From Bryopsis sp. KO-2023 (lineage: Eukaryota > Chlorophyta > Ulvophyceae > Bryopsidales > Bryopsidaceae), in NCBI GenBank assembly GCA_030272585.1, contig BSYQ01000004.1, positions 930,001 to 994,000 on the forward strand: a stretch of DNA of 64,000 nucleotides. Direction: 5' to 3'. How positions within the stretch are numbered: the stretch's first letter is position 1; every line of letters begins with the position of its first letter. Under the pieces are notes generated by a model. It ran no database searches. It saw nothing but the letters and a program-made list of their open reading frames with translations, and had not been told where the DNA came from. This document shows positions 46,124 through 59,300 of this stretch, one piece after another. The translations under genes and the position numbers were made by a program.

Positions 46124-49100
46124 TCAGGGATTCGCCTTCGGAAAGGCGTCGAACTCCAACTGGTCTCGCCTTGAACAACATGACGGCCATGCCAACACAC
46201 TTCGCAAGCAATCTTTGTCATCTTCCCACACAGCCAAATCCCTCACATCGTCTACTTCAGCCAACTTGATCATTTCAGAGACCGAGCTCCTCGCTCGTCG
46301 CTTGACTTCCTTCATGATGAATCCAGAGCGACTCATGGCACCTCCAGCCCTTTTCCAACACCTGAAGAACTCGTACATCGCGCCAACGTAAAAGTCTTTT
46401 GTGGCCTGGATGACGCTATCCATCCTATTTGCATGGCTGTTGAGAGAGGCGTGTTTTAGCGCCTTGATCGTCCAAACTGTGGCGTTCACACAAACTACAG
46501 CGAACGGGAACTCGTGGCTCAGGTCGGTCGAGAGCTTGAAAATTCTGACGGCGTTCTTGGCGTTGTGGTGGTGAAGATTGTACATCAGCCACAAGCTCAA
46601 CATCCCTCCTCCTCGCAGGTCGGTGCTTGGGTCTGAGCCTTGGAAACCGAGCTCAGTCCAGTGCGCTCCTTTTGTCGGGACAGCTACATCGGCGCCTGAG
46701 ATTATGCACACAACCTTGCCTCAGACAGGTCAAACCATAGTTTCCATGTGTGTGACTCGTGATCCTCGTCCCAACACTCAAAACTTTAAAAATGCAACTT
46801 CACTACTACTTGAATCGCAGGTTTCACCAATGTCTCCTAGTTGGTTGGAATCCTTTGAACGATACCTGTGTAAGCGCAGTATATTGCACGCAGTAGATTC
46901 ACGTGAGTTTTGTTCCCATGATCCAGAGGCATTTTCGCTATGGATAGGAGTCTGGTACGTTCGCTTCTCCTATTCGCCGCAATCGGCGGGGCCAGGTGGC
47001 CGAACGATAGAACGTAGAGGAGCCAGCTGGGATCACTGACTTGCTTGGCTACTTCTGCTTGGTATTGAGAAACGTTGCACGCTCCAAAGTACGCTTCGAA
47101 TCTCTTATAGCCCTCGGGCTTGTAGTCACCTAGCTTCCCTAGCTGCAACACACATTTAACTTTCAAACTCTGATGACAGGGTTGGCAAAAAGGACAATGC
47201 ACCAGAACCGTTGTTCCCCCTCTGATCAACACACTCGAGACAGCTCCCGCAATTGCACGTATCGCCGGCGCTCTTCCTCAGCATCCTTTGACAACCCAGT
47301 CTGGCTGGTTGTGCTCTTGGTTCTTTGTGGGGTTTCGATTTGGCTGAAGTTTCCACTGAGGTCCGCAGGTTTCAACTCTGGCGGACGCTCGAAAGAGCAC
47401 CGAGCGATTCGTTTCATGTCCTCACTCTCAGTGGCTCCGAGTCTGGATGAGAGGCAATCAACGGTGGAACCTGCCGCCGAAGATGAGGTGTGCTCCTCAT
47501 ATCTGCTGCATTCTTGTTCGCTGAATTCCACCTCTATCCCCATCTCACTCATCGTCCGCACGATTCTTCGATTCAAGCCTCTGCTTTTTGAAACTGGCAC
47601 CCCTGGCGCGCTCTTCACGCTGGTCGGCGAGCTATTCTCGAACGTCTTGTTCAAACGAACAGAAACGCAATCAGGGGGCATGTCAGCGCAGTGCTCTGAA
47701 TCACCCGACTCAGGATTCTTCGTTTCTATCGTTAAATCTGGAGGGTAACTCTCTGCATTCTTGTCGACAGGCATGGTACTGTTCTTGTCTCGTTCGTTGG
47801 TCGGAATTTCATCGATACGACTGAGAGTGTCCAAGTGATCAGCTAACTGTAGCGTCGCCCAGAGATCTGTTCCCCCAGTACTGTAGAAATCGAAATCTGG
47901 AATGTAGCCCAGTTTCGCTGTAGCCATCAAACACAACTTCGAAAACTGTTCAGCAGGTTTGCCTTGGAGCCCCCGCTGTGTGGACTGCGGGGAATTGAAC
48001 ACATCAAAACTGCTGGAGCCGTCTGTGCCAAGTGGACTGTATTGCGGAAGACTGAATGGGCCAGGAGAAAGGTCATCAGTGGGACTGTGCGGCGGATCGC
48101 TGTTCTCAGGAGCTTGCGTCGCAGAACTGAATTCGTCGGGTGTTGGAGCCATTGGTACAATCGGTGGCTGGGCGGTTAAATCCAGCACCCCAGACCCCAT
48201 TCTTCCTGAACCTTCGACAGGCTTAGAAAGAGGGGATCCAGTTGAAACCTCTGGGTCGTTTGAAACCTCTGTATTCGGAGAAACGTCCAGTTTGCCACAA
48301 GGAGATGATGTGTGGCAGTGTAGGGCAGGTTGCTGAACGCCTTCAGAGTCAGAATGGACTACGTCTTTGAACTCTGCTGATCCGAGAGACTTCATCAGTC
48401 GGTCGGGAGTCGGAGGTGCTCTCCCGGTATGTTGACTGAATACGGGGTTGTCCAGAGCCTTTAGAAAGTTTCATTTTATGTTAGGCCGAAACACTGCATA
48501 TTGTTTCATTAAGCAACTCCACAACAGACATAGAACTCGCCCACCGTAATTTCCTGTGATTCTTCAGCATCCACCTCGCATTTCAGGCTCCATTGCGCTT
48601 GTTCGTCAGGGGAGTCCCGAAGCGATGATGTTAAGCTGGGGCCCAAAACACCTTGTCCTTCCTCGCTGCATCCGGGCAACTTTTTCTCGCAGAACTGGCG
48701 TTCCTCTTCGTCGAGATTGTCGGATTGAAAGTCCTACGCATGCGCTTTGGAGCGTTGGATCCCACTCGAATCTCCTAAGAGTGCGATGCACGGAATGAGG
48801 GCGTGTTCACGTTGCGTTGTCGGCCTTTCTTTGAAAATGGCGGGCCATTCACAAATCGTTTTCGCAGGCGTTTCCCAAAGCGAGAAGCTAGAACTCACGT
48901 TGGACTCTTGAAAGCTCCCGCCGTCTTCACCCGACTCTGCAACAGACTCTAGAATAGTGTCCTTCACGTTCGTGACCAGATGCCTGGGAACGAGCGGCGC
49001 AATGAACACTGGCTGATTTGTACGTGCGCCTCCATCGAAAGCATAATCGAAGTCGTCGTCCTCTGGGGCGTCGCTCTCCCCTGTGGCCGCTGACGACTCC

Positions 49101-49401
49101 AGTGGGATTCCACCCCCATCGAAATGGGTGGCGTATGTCTCCTTTTTGTCGCTTTCGTCGTGATTCGGGGCATCTGGCGGGCCGGGCTCGTTTTCTAAAA
49201 CTGCGCGCGCAACCCCAAAAACTCGTCCTTGCCTGTGACGACTTTTTCCGTGCGTTCATTGTTGCGTTGTGCTGGCTTACCATCCTCAGGAAAGTCGATT
49301 TCGAATGAGTCCGATCTCCTGTGGTCTCTTGCTAGCAATACCTCGCCTTCGACAGCGAGAAGATGGTCACCATCCAGCTCGTTGGAGTTTTTGACGGCCA
49401 T
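46124..49401 (-). CDS. large ELMO-domain protein with disordered N-terminal half
   Basis: Exons in reading order are 49401-49281, 49200-48899, 48733-48545, 48458-47235, 47169-46866 and 46695-46124, all phase-consistent, giving 903 aa. The first two thirds is acidic, Ser/Pro-rich and low in hydrophobics, so it is probably disordered. Before the ELMO part lies a folded-looking segment (KLGDYKPEGYKRFEAYFGAC). The ELMO core is in the last two exons: NLLRAIYCAYTG, then HWTELGFQGSDPSTDLRGGG and the Pro-Phe-Ala motif EFPFAVVCVNATVW. In animals ELMO proteins act with DOCK exchange factors or as Arl GTPase-activating proteins; plant ELMO proteins are linked to wall and adhesion control. Known plant ELMOs are about 200-300 aa, so the 650-residue extension is unusual. 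The first intron is 80 bp. Confidence 0.82.
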
Positions 49402-50293
49402 CCCTCACAACGTTGTCACAAGGCTACAAAGCAAATGAGATGCAATTGTATGGATTGTGCAGGTTCAGGGTGCAAATACGCCACTGGCTTCTGCGATATT
49501 GCCCTCTGAATGAGTTGGACGGGTGAGGAACCGTAGTGCGAAAGCGAATTCTTTGAAAATTACAGCAACCGCTGCGTAGATTTTCCCAGTAGGTTGGTGA
49601 TTGGCGAAAGAACTTGAAACGGTAACTGCAAGCACCTTTATTTCCTCAGAAACCACGCAAGCTCATAGGAGTCAACATGCAGGAAACCGAAAACTGGCGA
49701 TGGCATAGAATGTGTCGAGTTGGTTTTCACGAGGAGATACGTGAAAGCGAGAGTTTGGTTTCACTGATGAACGATCAGCGCCGCCACCCTTCTAGGGTTT
49801 GCGGATTGACCTCGCCCTGTCGTGCAAAGCGTCGATTCGGGATGGGTTCCAGAAAGCACACACAAAGACACACTACAGCTCTGTAATCAGCTTTCCCAAA
49901 CTCAACAGTCCTTCGATTCTACAAAGAGCATAGCGAAATTCAACCGAGTCGATTTTCTAAACAAAAAAACACTGTCCAGCTCAAGAGGCCACCTTCCGAC
50001 CAGAAGCACCTGGACAACAACAACTGTTCACAAGAATTGCAAAGATCCATCCACATCTTTGCAACCAACCCAATTCTTGTGGAAAAACAGTTGAGAAAGC
50101 GATATTCCAGAAAAAAGAAAACGAACTAATCTTACAATCAATACATTTCATCTTTGATTTTACACCAGATTCCAAACCACTACATGACCCACTTTTGCCA
50201 TGCAGGATGACTCCATGAAAAAACCAGGGAAAACGGTTTCGCTTGAGCAGGGAAATGCCCTTTTAGAAAGGATGCACAAAATAGAGACGACGT
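49402..50293. other. intergenic region between two minus-strand genes
   Basis: It holds the 5' flank of the ELMO gene and the 3' flank of the CW gene. No coding exon was recognised on either strand. Confidence 0.4.
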
Positions 50294-52481
50294 TCAGGTG
50301 GTGCAAGGATTTGCATGGATTTCACCTCCATCCACGCCGGTCTTCTCTTGTGGAGGGGTTTCCCCTGCCTCCAACAGGAGTTCAGCGATGTGTCGACTGG
50401 AAATTGCAGTTGCAAATCTGGTGGCAATTTGGTTTAGCGACTGGGAGAGGTCGAAAAGCTGTTTCCCATCGTGACCGTTCTTCTGATTATTGGAAACAGT
50501 AAAAAAAAATAAATTTGAAAATATTAAAAACAATCGCGTCGAAAATACTTTGGGAAAAAACAACTTACGGACGCTTCTTTTCGGAGATTTACGTAATTCA
50601 GTCGCTTATGAAAAAAAAAGTTATAAAAAAATATCAGATTTTTTCACAAAAAATTTATTCTAAAACAGAGAATATTTGTTTATGTTTTTCAAATCGGCGA
50701 TACCAAACGAAGGGAAATTATGGAAGTGTTGCGGTAACCAAAAAGGAAAAATAGTCAAAATCATTTAAATGAAATTATAGTTGGTACTCTCAGGCCAACA
50801 CTTGCTTTGAAATACTTCGCCGCTGACGCCCAATTGGCAGCTTCACAAGCTAGATGGGCTGCTTCAGGAGCATGGACGCACAAATTCTTCCAATGTTGAG
50901 GATTCATTGAATTCACGTCTGCATCTTTGCTGGACATCCGTTCCCTGTTCTATCAGAAAATTCAGCAAAACAAAAAAAAACGAAAAACACCCCAAGAAGT
51001 TTCACATCGCCACACGAACTAGAGCAGCCATTAATGCTCTATTTCGAAGCTGGTATTGCTGTCGGAAGGCAAATCTTGCATCGGAATGGCTTACCAGCAT
51101 TTTCACAAATTTCTGCCCTCTCTTTTTAAGTTCCCCCACCACCTTGCTCCTGGTGATGCTCTGTCGATTGGTGTCTACTGAAAAAAGAAACAAAGCAGCC
51201 ATTGCCGAAACATTTCATTTCAAAAGCAAACTACATAATGCAATCTTATATAACACCATCACCACACACCACTGAAAAATAGCCATATCATTTCTACAGG
51301 AGAAATAACCCAAGCAGCTGCAAGTTACAGAATGTGTTATTGGGTTATTGAGTCATTGGGGAAATTTTTCAATACAATAAAGCCCCTTATCAACAGGTCG
51401 ACCGCTTGTATTTAACCCATTTCTCTCTTACCTTTCCCGCGGCCCTGTTGGATCAACTCGTTCACCGATGCTCGTCTCGATTTAGGTCTCGACGGCTCAC
51501 CAGCATCGTCCCTTTTTCGCTTTTTCTGGGCATCCCCCTTTTTCTTACCTCCCGATTTTTTCCCCCTGAAAAAAAAACAATCAGGAGTAATCAACCAAGA
51601 GAATTTAGCCCCGTGGTCAGACAAATGTTCCTTCTTGCGCCAAATTTGGATCTCACATCTTTTCTTTGGATTCATGGTTTCTAAAATTTAGCGGGACAAT
51701 ATCGCAGCATTGAAAAAGCATGGAAAATTAAAAGCAAATCTGAAAATCTGGGTGAGACTCTTCAACTTACTTTTTTGCTGCTTTCGAGCTGGCTGCAGTG
51801 TCTAGCTCGTCTGCCCATCCATCCATATCATAGCTCTAAAATCATGCCAAAAACCCTTTCATCAAAACGCAAGAATGACCAAGCCTACTCTTCAAAGCCT
51901 TCCGAGTCCAGCTGAGCCGGGGCCAATGCTTCCCCCCCCCCCCCCCTTTTTGTTTCTTTTACTTGTTGGAAATGCTGCTCACCTCCTCTGAAATTGCACA
52001 AGCATTCTTTGCAGAATCTGGGTTCATCCAGCAAAACCTGTACAAGCAAAACTACCCTCGTAAAGCCCATGTTGAAAAAAACAGACCGAAAAAAATCAGT
52101 GATCCTGAGAGCCATGTTTTTGTTCAACTGACCTCTTCCAATTCCTTTTTATTTCACTGACATCTTATTTCCCCCAAAAAATTGAGTTCTCAAGTTTTCT
52201 GTACATGAAGCATCCTCACCCTCCTTCTGCAAAGGCTTTTTTTTTTTTTCTTTTCCCCAATCAAGAATCCTTTTGATGAGAGCTAGCATCTTCCGATTCA
52301 TCGGAGTGCACCACTTGCTCATAAAGACACACATATATTCCATCTGAAGGCCTCACGTGGGCAACTCAACCTACCATGGTGCATTATCGTCGACTGCGTT
52401 TCCTGGCGGCAGCTTCCTCCATTTCTTACAAGTCTCGCTATCGCACTGCGCCCACAAATCCTCCGCTGGGCTGCTCGACAT
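50294..52481 (-). CDS. CW-type zinc-finger protein
   Basis: Exons in reading order are 52481-52375, 52037-51983, 51911-51889, 51833-51771, 51565-51432, 51177-51095, 51058-51006, 50929-50788 and 50482-50294, all in phase, giving 282 aa. The CW finger is at the N-terminus: DLWAQCDSETCKKWRKLPPG, then WFCWMNPDSAKNACAISEE, supplying the four zinc Cys and the Trp residues that read methylated H3K4 in the family. An acidic segment (SEGFEDYDMDGWADELD) and a nuclear-localisation-like Lys/Arg run follow. The C-terminal half is helical, with ELKKRGQKFVKML, HWKNLCVHAPEAAHLACEAA and IATRFATAISSRHIAELL. The protein is therefore a likely nuclear chromatin reader without an enzyme domain. Exon 3 is only 23 bp. 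It diverges from the MATE gene. Confidence 0.85.
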
Positions 52482-52821
52482 TGCTACTGAACAGTGAATC
52501 CCCACCCAAAACAAACGTCCGTTCAAAAGCTTCTCCAGAAACTAAAAATCTTGAGGACTCTTTCGTAATGATGAACTTTTTAGTCATGCCCATTGTAGTG
52601 GGTGCTCGCTGGAGGGCGAGGGTGTGTTATATTTTCGCTGGCATATTCGATGAACCTAGCTGGGCGCCACAGGCCAACGTCAGGATATTTCAGCGGCTCC
52701 CTGTCGAGACCAAGCCGACGTCGTGGTAACGTGAGAATTCGCACTCCATCAACCGTCTTGTCTCGCCCCTCCGCGCTTTTCCTTTTCTTATCTTGTCTTT
52801 CTTTCCCGATCAGTATCATGG
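52482..52821. promoter_or_regulatory. 340-bp divergent promoter region, CW / MATE
   Basis: Start codons of the CW and MATE genes face away from each other with 340 bp between them. No exon is required here by either gene. Shared promoter use is inferred. Confidence 0.45.
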
Positions 52822-54769
52822 ATGCGTTTTCAATGGTGTATTCACGAAAGCATGTGTGTTCATTACGTGCAGGTAGGCAATAGTCGATGGATATTGAGGG
52901 CTGGCGCTGAGGGTCTTGGGCGAGATGGATTTTCAGATGAGAAGCTGCTGCTGGGGACAGCGTCGCAGCTGGGCTCAAACTCGTCCCTGCCGGATATAAC
53001 GAACAGCATCATTGGTGGGATGGAAGGATCCACCAAGAGCAAAACGCAAAAACTCCAATTCTTGAGTGATGACGACGACGTCATGAACTGGCAGGTTTGC
53101 GTACAGGAAGTCGGCCAAACGCTGCGTCTGGCGTTCCCTTTGGTTTTGCAGTTGGTGTCCATGCTGGGCCTGACGCTGGTGATGACGTCGTCAGTCGGGC
53201 AACTGGGCCCGACACAGTTGTCTGCCGCCTCCTTGGGCATTTCTCTGTACTATCTCAGTGGGCTGGCCGTGGTCGTTGGCGTTACTGGTGCAATGGAGCC
53301 GCTGTGCGGACAGGTTAGTCCCATTTTTAGAAGAGTGAATGTATGTATGTCTGACAGGGGAGGGTGATCTGGAATAATAAAAAAGCTAGATAGCAATAGT
53401 GCAAGCAAATTGCTGACTGTTTCCACAGAAGAGCTGGAAAAAAACGAGTTTAGCAGGTGCAAAAGAAAACTCGATGTGCGAACCCTTTTCCCACTTTTCA
53501 AAAAACTTTTAGACATGAACTGTGCAAGGTAGTCTGCTTGTGCATGCCCTGCCCCTTTGTTTAAATTTTTCTTCTCACCGTCTTATGAGAGATTTTTTTC
53601 TCGGACTTCCCCAGGCATTTGGTGCAAAGAACTACAGAATGGTCGGAGTAGTATGCCAGAGAGCTCTGGTGGTGGCAGGGTGCGTTTGCTTGGCGATTTC
53701 TCTGATGTGGACTCAGGCCGAACGATTTTTGATCTCCATCGGCCAAGTCCCCACCCTCGCTTCGATGGCCGCCAAATTCATACGTTTCATGACCCCTGTC
53801 CTATTTCTGGAGGCAATTTTCGCAGTCTTATCTAAGTATTTGACGTCACAAGGGGTGGTATACCCGATGTTGGTGGCTAGCGTTGCTGCACTGAGCACCG
53901 CCCCTTTTTTCTGCAATTTTTTTATACATCAGCTGGGGTTGGGGTTGCACGGTGGACCGATTGCCCTATGTGGGTCGTTCACCGTCTTGATTTCGGTGTT
54001 AGTCACGCTGGTAGCTGTCCGGGAGGCCAAGTTTAAGGGAAAAGCAGAACAAACCTTCACAGGCTGGTCAATGGAGGCGTTCAGTGAAATTGGGCCTTAT
54101 TTGAGGATTGCATTACCTCTGGTTGCGGTGACCTGTCTGGAGTGGTGGGGCTACGAAACAATGCTGTTTGCTGCCGGGTGGCTGGAGAACCCCCACTTGG
54201 CAATCGGAGCAATGGGTATTTCGAATTCTGTGGTGAACATCACTTACATGCTACCATTAGGCTTGTCCTCAGCAACCACCGCCCTAATTTCAAACAGACT
54301 GGGGGAAAACCGACCAAAGCGGGCCAAGCTGGTGGCTAAGATGGCCATGGTGTTGTCGATTGGGTTGCTCTCGGCTGTGCTGCTGGGGCAGGTTGCTTTC
54401 CGGGAGGTGGTGGCTAGATTGTGGACGTCAGACAGCAGTCTGATCAAACTAACCACTGCAGTTATTCCCATCGTAGCGCTCTCCGAAGTTTTTTCAGGGC
54501 CGGCCCACGTGATGTTCGGAATTCTGCATGCTTGCAAACGAGGCTCCCTGGGGATGAAAGCGTCTTTGGTGTCTTATTGGGCTGTTGGTATTCCACTGGC
54601 GTTTCTGCTGGCTTTTTATCATGGGTGGGGGGTGAGGGGGTTCTGGTGGGGCATGACAGCAGCTTCGGTAGTGCAAGCTTTCTTCCTTTTTTCGTTGCTG
54701 AAGGGTTTTGATTTCAGCAGAGAAGTGGTGAGGAGAGAAAAAGCTGCCCCCGTTGCACCAGTGGGGTGA
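52822..54769 (+). CDS. MATE-family (DTX-type) efflux transporter
   Basis: Exons 52822-53313 and 53615-54769 give 548 aa, joined in phase 0 inside the conserved MEPLCGQAFGAKNY motif. A roughly 90-residue cytosolic N-terminus precedes twelve expected membrane spans. The first are LRLAFPLVLQLVSMLGLTLV and LSAASLGISLYYLSGLAVVV; later ones include LRIALPLVAVTCLEWWGYET and ISNSVVNITYMLPLGLSSAT. The LGENRPKRAK loop matches the second half-repeat of plant DTX proteins. MATE proteins move organic cations, flavonoids, citrate or toxins outward or into vacuoles by H+ or Na+ exchange; the substrate cannot be told. Length is in the normal range. Translation might instead begin further upstream, because the N-terminal tail is the least conserved part. 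Confidence 0.92.
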
Positions 54770-56358
54770 TTTTTTTTTAGTTTTCACTTGTATGATATTT
54801 TTTTTAACGAGTTGATTTCTGTCTCCATTTTTTGTGGTTTTAAAGGGCCTTACCCAACTTTTCTTAGAGAAAAGTAGGTGACTTCTTACAGCGAAGCATA
54901 CCTACAACTCAGATTTGGGCTGACCCTGCTTGACATCTGGACCACCAGTACCCGTAACTCTTGAAGCTGCAGGTGGAATTCTACACCCTATATTCATGTT
55001 CCATATCGATTGGGGGCCAATGAAGTCTGAAAGAAAAAGGGCGATCCCCCATCTTGTGGAGCTCAAATAAACGCGCAACAGTCAGAAGTGATTCTTTTCC
55101 TTGACTGCAGGAACTACATTTTAGTCACGCCACCCCCCCCCCACACTCGCGCCAAGAAGAGGACACTTTACGGGCGGTGCAACGCTCCTCTTTCGCTACT
55201 TAGTCCGAAGCCCGTGTTGAGATTGGTACACGCCCACGCTTATTCCAGTGGCAGACGCAGGAGGCGTTCTTTTTTCAGACAGAGGGGAGAGTCGGGTTGG
55301 ATTCGAAAAACGTTTCAAGTCGGTGCTGAAACTAATTAGTCGTCATCGAAGTTACCACATTGACGCGCGTGTCGTACAGGTAGGCGCTCGTTCCTGGCTG
55401 ACATGTGCTCTCGACCGCATTCTTCCTGGACAATTGACACCAAAAAAAGCGGAGCGAGGTTTTCAAACAGCCACCTTGTGATCGTGGTGCTGATCGTTTT
55501 TTTTTCCCTCCTCCTCCACGTTCGACGCCACTCGCTTCCGAAGGCCAAAGTTTCCGTTCGAAACAGAAAGGGGACAATTCAACGACGACCAGACATACCA
55601 AGCTGGGTGACCTCAGGGCGATTCGCAGTGGTAGGACTGGTGAGAGGCGTCGAGGAGGATGTCCAGCGTGCTAGTTTGGCGAGGTCGTTTCTGTTATCGA
55701 AACCAGTCGGGGAATCTCTCTGCGTGATGGTTTGCGGACGTCGAGAAGAGGGGAATTCAACTGCGTGGTCAAGTGTTGCGCTGGTATATATGATGCCAGC
55801 GCTCCTTTTTCGTGGTCGTTGGGATAGCTTGCTTGTCGCGGCGCGAAAGTGAACGAGGGAAAGAGATTTCGGTGGCCGGTCGTGATAAACTTCGAGTTCT
55901 ACCTTGGCGGGGTGTCGGGTGCGACTGCTGTGAGTGTCGAACTCGGACGCTGAGCCGTTGGTGCACGTGCGACGGAATCTTGTTTTGTGTTTTGTCGTCT
56001 TGGGCAGCGATTTTACATGCTCGACGTTCGTAGGGTTCGGTGGTCCCCCCTTATGCTTGGAAATCTCGTCGGCGTGTTTTTTACAGCTCATTTTCTTGGC
56101 GTTGATCAGTTCGTAGTGGGAGGCGGTGAGAGCGGGGTGCGTGAGTTTCCTTGTTCTTCGGCGGAATTTGTCGAAAAGGGGGGAAGGGGGGGAGCATTGC
56201 GGAGCTTTTCTCGCGTGTGGTGCGTTGCCCAAAGCGTGTGGTGTTTTTCGGCGCCAGTACGTGGGTTGGGACAGAATCGGGGCGACTTTTTCTCCTTGAC
56301 TCTAAACTTGACGCGTGGAACTAGGTCGAACGCTCGTTGTTGGATTCGCGTGGGGTCA
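54770..56358. other. 1.6-kb CpG-rich region without an assigned gene
   Basis: It follows the MATE stop. From about 55,140 to 56,360 CpG density rises and open frames appear on both strands (55403-55852 +, 55579-56232 -). A possible exon lies at 55251-55380, flanked by tattccag and gtaggcgc, but I could not join it to others. Probably it is the promoter and 5' leader of the E2F-like gene. Confidence 0.35.
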
Positions 56359-59300
56359 ATGCCCCGCAACAACGCCTCGCGTCGGCATTCTGGTAGGAAG
56401 ATTCTAAAACAAACATCAAGAAACATTTTTGACATGCTTAGGTTTTTGTTGTGGGTGGGTGCAGGTCGACGAGGGACGCAAACTTTGGAAAGAGATAAGT
56501 GTGTCGAGAGTGGCGACGGCGCCGTGCATTTGATGCGTCGAGTGGGACGTTCGGACGTCGGTCCGATTTCGACAAACCATACGTACGATCACCCGAGGAA
56601 TGTCGGCCACGCGCTCGGGTGCGGATATACCTTGTCACCGGGCTCTCGAGTGATTAGGGGGCCACGAGCGGCGAGACGTCGCAGGTCCGACTACAAGCCA
56701 GTGCTTCTCCAGTGCGGGATTATCACTCAGGACGAGTTTGACGCCTTGAGGGGCATCGAGCTGCTCGGGTTCGGCGACGCTCGAGAACAAGCGACCGTCA
56801 AGACCAAGGACAGATCGTTCTCTTGCGGTGAGGCAAACGTAGATCGGTAGCTACCCGCCCGAGGAGAGGGACGACAATCGAAAAGCACTTGCTCTTGTTT
56901 CAGAAACAGAAAACAACGCCGTTCGCATCTTTCGTTGTGTGCGTCGTCTCGGGCTCCCACCGCTCGTCCTGAATGTCGAACATCTCGCCAGGGATGGTCG
57001 GCGTATTTCCCAGTTGTTCTCTAAACCCGCTCCACGAAGTCCCCCGGTCCACTCAAACTGTCACAACCCGGTTTCACAGTTTTGTGTCGCTCATTCACAG
57101 GCCATGACGAACCGAAGCTGTCGAGCTTCTTGCGTCGATTCGTCGAAAACGTCGCACCCGCCCGTGACCAGTCAAGAGACCAAATCCAGTTGAGCGATCT
57201 TGCCTTCGAGCTAGGCGTCGCTCCTCGAAGGCTGTACAATATCGTCACCGTTCTGGAGTCGCTCGGGGTGAGTGCCAGTTTCGCACAGAGTGGGTGTCGA
57301 AATACTGGCGGACGCTCCTGTTGAGAATTTCCCGTTTTTGTTGGGTGACGTAAGGTCCTGTCAAAGTCATTGACTAAAAATAACGTGGATCGGAGAGGCG
57401 ACAGGAGATGCGTTTTTCTAATTTGCACTTCATTTTCAACGAAGCATGCTATTTAGAACTGCCCTTCTCCCCCCCCCTTTTTTTCAAGTTCTTTTTTGGG
57501 GGAGAGGGTGCCAGGCTTAATTCTTGAACATCCACAGAACATGTGATAAAAAACTAAGGTGGATCGCAAAAGCTGGTCGCTGAGGGTTGCTCCTATTGAA
57601 ATTGAACGAAATGCTGGTTGGATTTTCTTTAGATTGTGGAGCAAGGTGGAGAAAAAGGAACTTTCAGATGGAAAGGCACGGATCACATGAGAGGAATCCC
57701 AGACTACACCATGTTGAACGGTGAGTTGGCATATTCTCTTCTGCTGCACTCTGTGCAACCCAACATCGTTAACACATTTTGAGACGGCTCTTTTTTTAGG
57801 CAGAAAAATAACGAAAAATTAATGGTGGACACATGTGCAAATGATCGAGCTGCTAGATTTTCGTTTTTTTTCTGGATTTACTGGATGAATTTTCTCGGGG
57901 TGGTGCCCTGTCAAGTCTGCTATTTTTTTTCATGCCGATTGAAGTGCATATTGTGGTGCCTTTGCAGAGGATTGCTTCTCCGATTCAGAATGGTCAGTTG
58001 CTTCCAATGGAAACTGTGAAAACGGAATGTCCATTTGGAGCTTGAGCAGAAAATATGTCACCCTCTTGCAGTCGAAGCAGGTAAGGGTCAGATCAAAGTT
58101 CTTTCCTCTTGCTTTTTCTGGTTAATCGAGTCTAAAAAAGTGTGAGTGATGTGGCCTGCGCTTTAAACGAAAAAAAGAAAAGAAAAAAAGAGCGACCGTT
58201 CGTTCGTTGTCCCATCAGGTGGTGCACACGACAGAAGCTGCAGAGAAGCTGTGTGAGTTGTCTGGGAGATGCCGACATGGTGCTGCAAAAGCACTCGAGA
58301 TTCAGATTTCTGAAATCGCTGGTCTGCTGGTGGAACTAGGGCTTGCGAGAAAGATCGGAAGGTGCATATTGACAACAAGCCTTAGGCTGTTTTTCCTTTC
58401 TGTTTCTCGGTGACAAATCCTCGGAAAACGTCTGATTGAAATGGGAGGATCCGGTTGGGAGCTGAGGGGTTGTGTGTATTGGCAGTAACACTAGGGCTAG
58501 ATCCAGTGCGTACAAATGGGCTGGATTTGAACATCCACGTCGCATCGTCAGAGCGAATGGCACTAGAAGGAATGGATCCAGGGGAGGATCAGATAGAGCG
58601 AAAGAAACCACTGGTAGGAGTCTGTCGTATTGCAATTGATGTTGCAATCTGCACAAGATGTCCAGTGAATCGTCAAGCGTAGGAAAGAAACATGTGGAAT
58701 CGGTCGGGAAAGGGTGCTGTGTTTTTTTTGACCCTATCGCTTTGGTGTTCCCACAGATCACATGGATCGAAGCAACCCAACACCACAAGATAGCAATCGG
58801 CGGGACATCGGATTTCGAGACTCGGTTCGGCTGGCTGGTCATTCCGGAACGGAAGCTTCCTGCCCACCCCCCAACTACACTTTCCAACCTCATCCCAGCT
58901 CTTCCTCGGCCCCACCCCCATTCACGCACTTCCCAATGCCATTGACCGTCCTCAGCAATGCCTCGGTGGTTCAATTGAATCAGCCCTCCGCGATGTCGAT
59001 GTCGCACCAAGCGGCGGAGCAACCAGGTCAGGTCAGGTCGCTGACCTCGCCATATGGCGATCAGTATTTCGGAATCTTACCCCTGGGGGGACACGATGGA
59101 TTGGATGGCAAAGGCATGAATGGAATGAGTCGCATCGATCCTGCCCTTTCCATCACCAATTCATCGAAATCTGGTTTACCTCCAGGCAGACAAACTTCCA
59201 CGAATGCCTCCACTCCATCCATGTTCACACCAATGGTTGCGTATGCCGTGAGCAACGGCCGGGGCCTTGCTCCTGACGAGAGTTCAAAGCCTTCCTCCAT

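Noticed and set aside
55403..56232. 149-codon plus and 217-codon minus frames upstream of the E2F-like gene
   Set aside because: High CpG content keeps frames open by chance; neither shows a domain, and they oppose each other.
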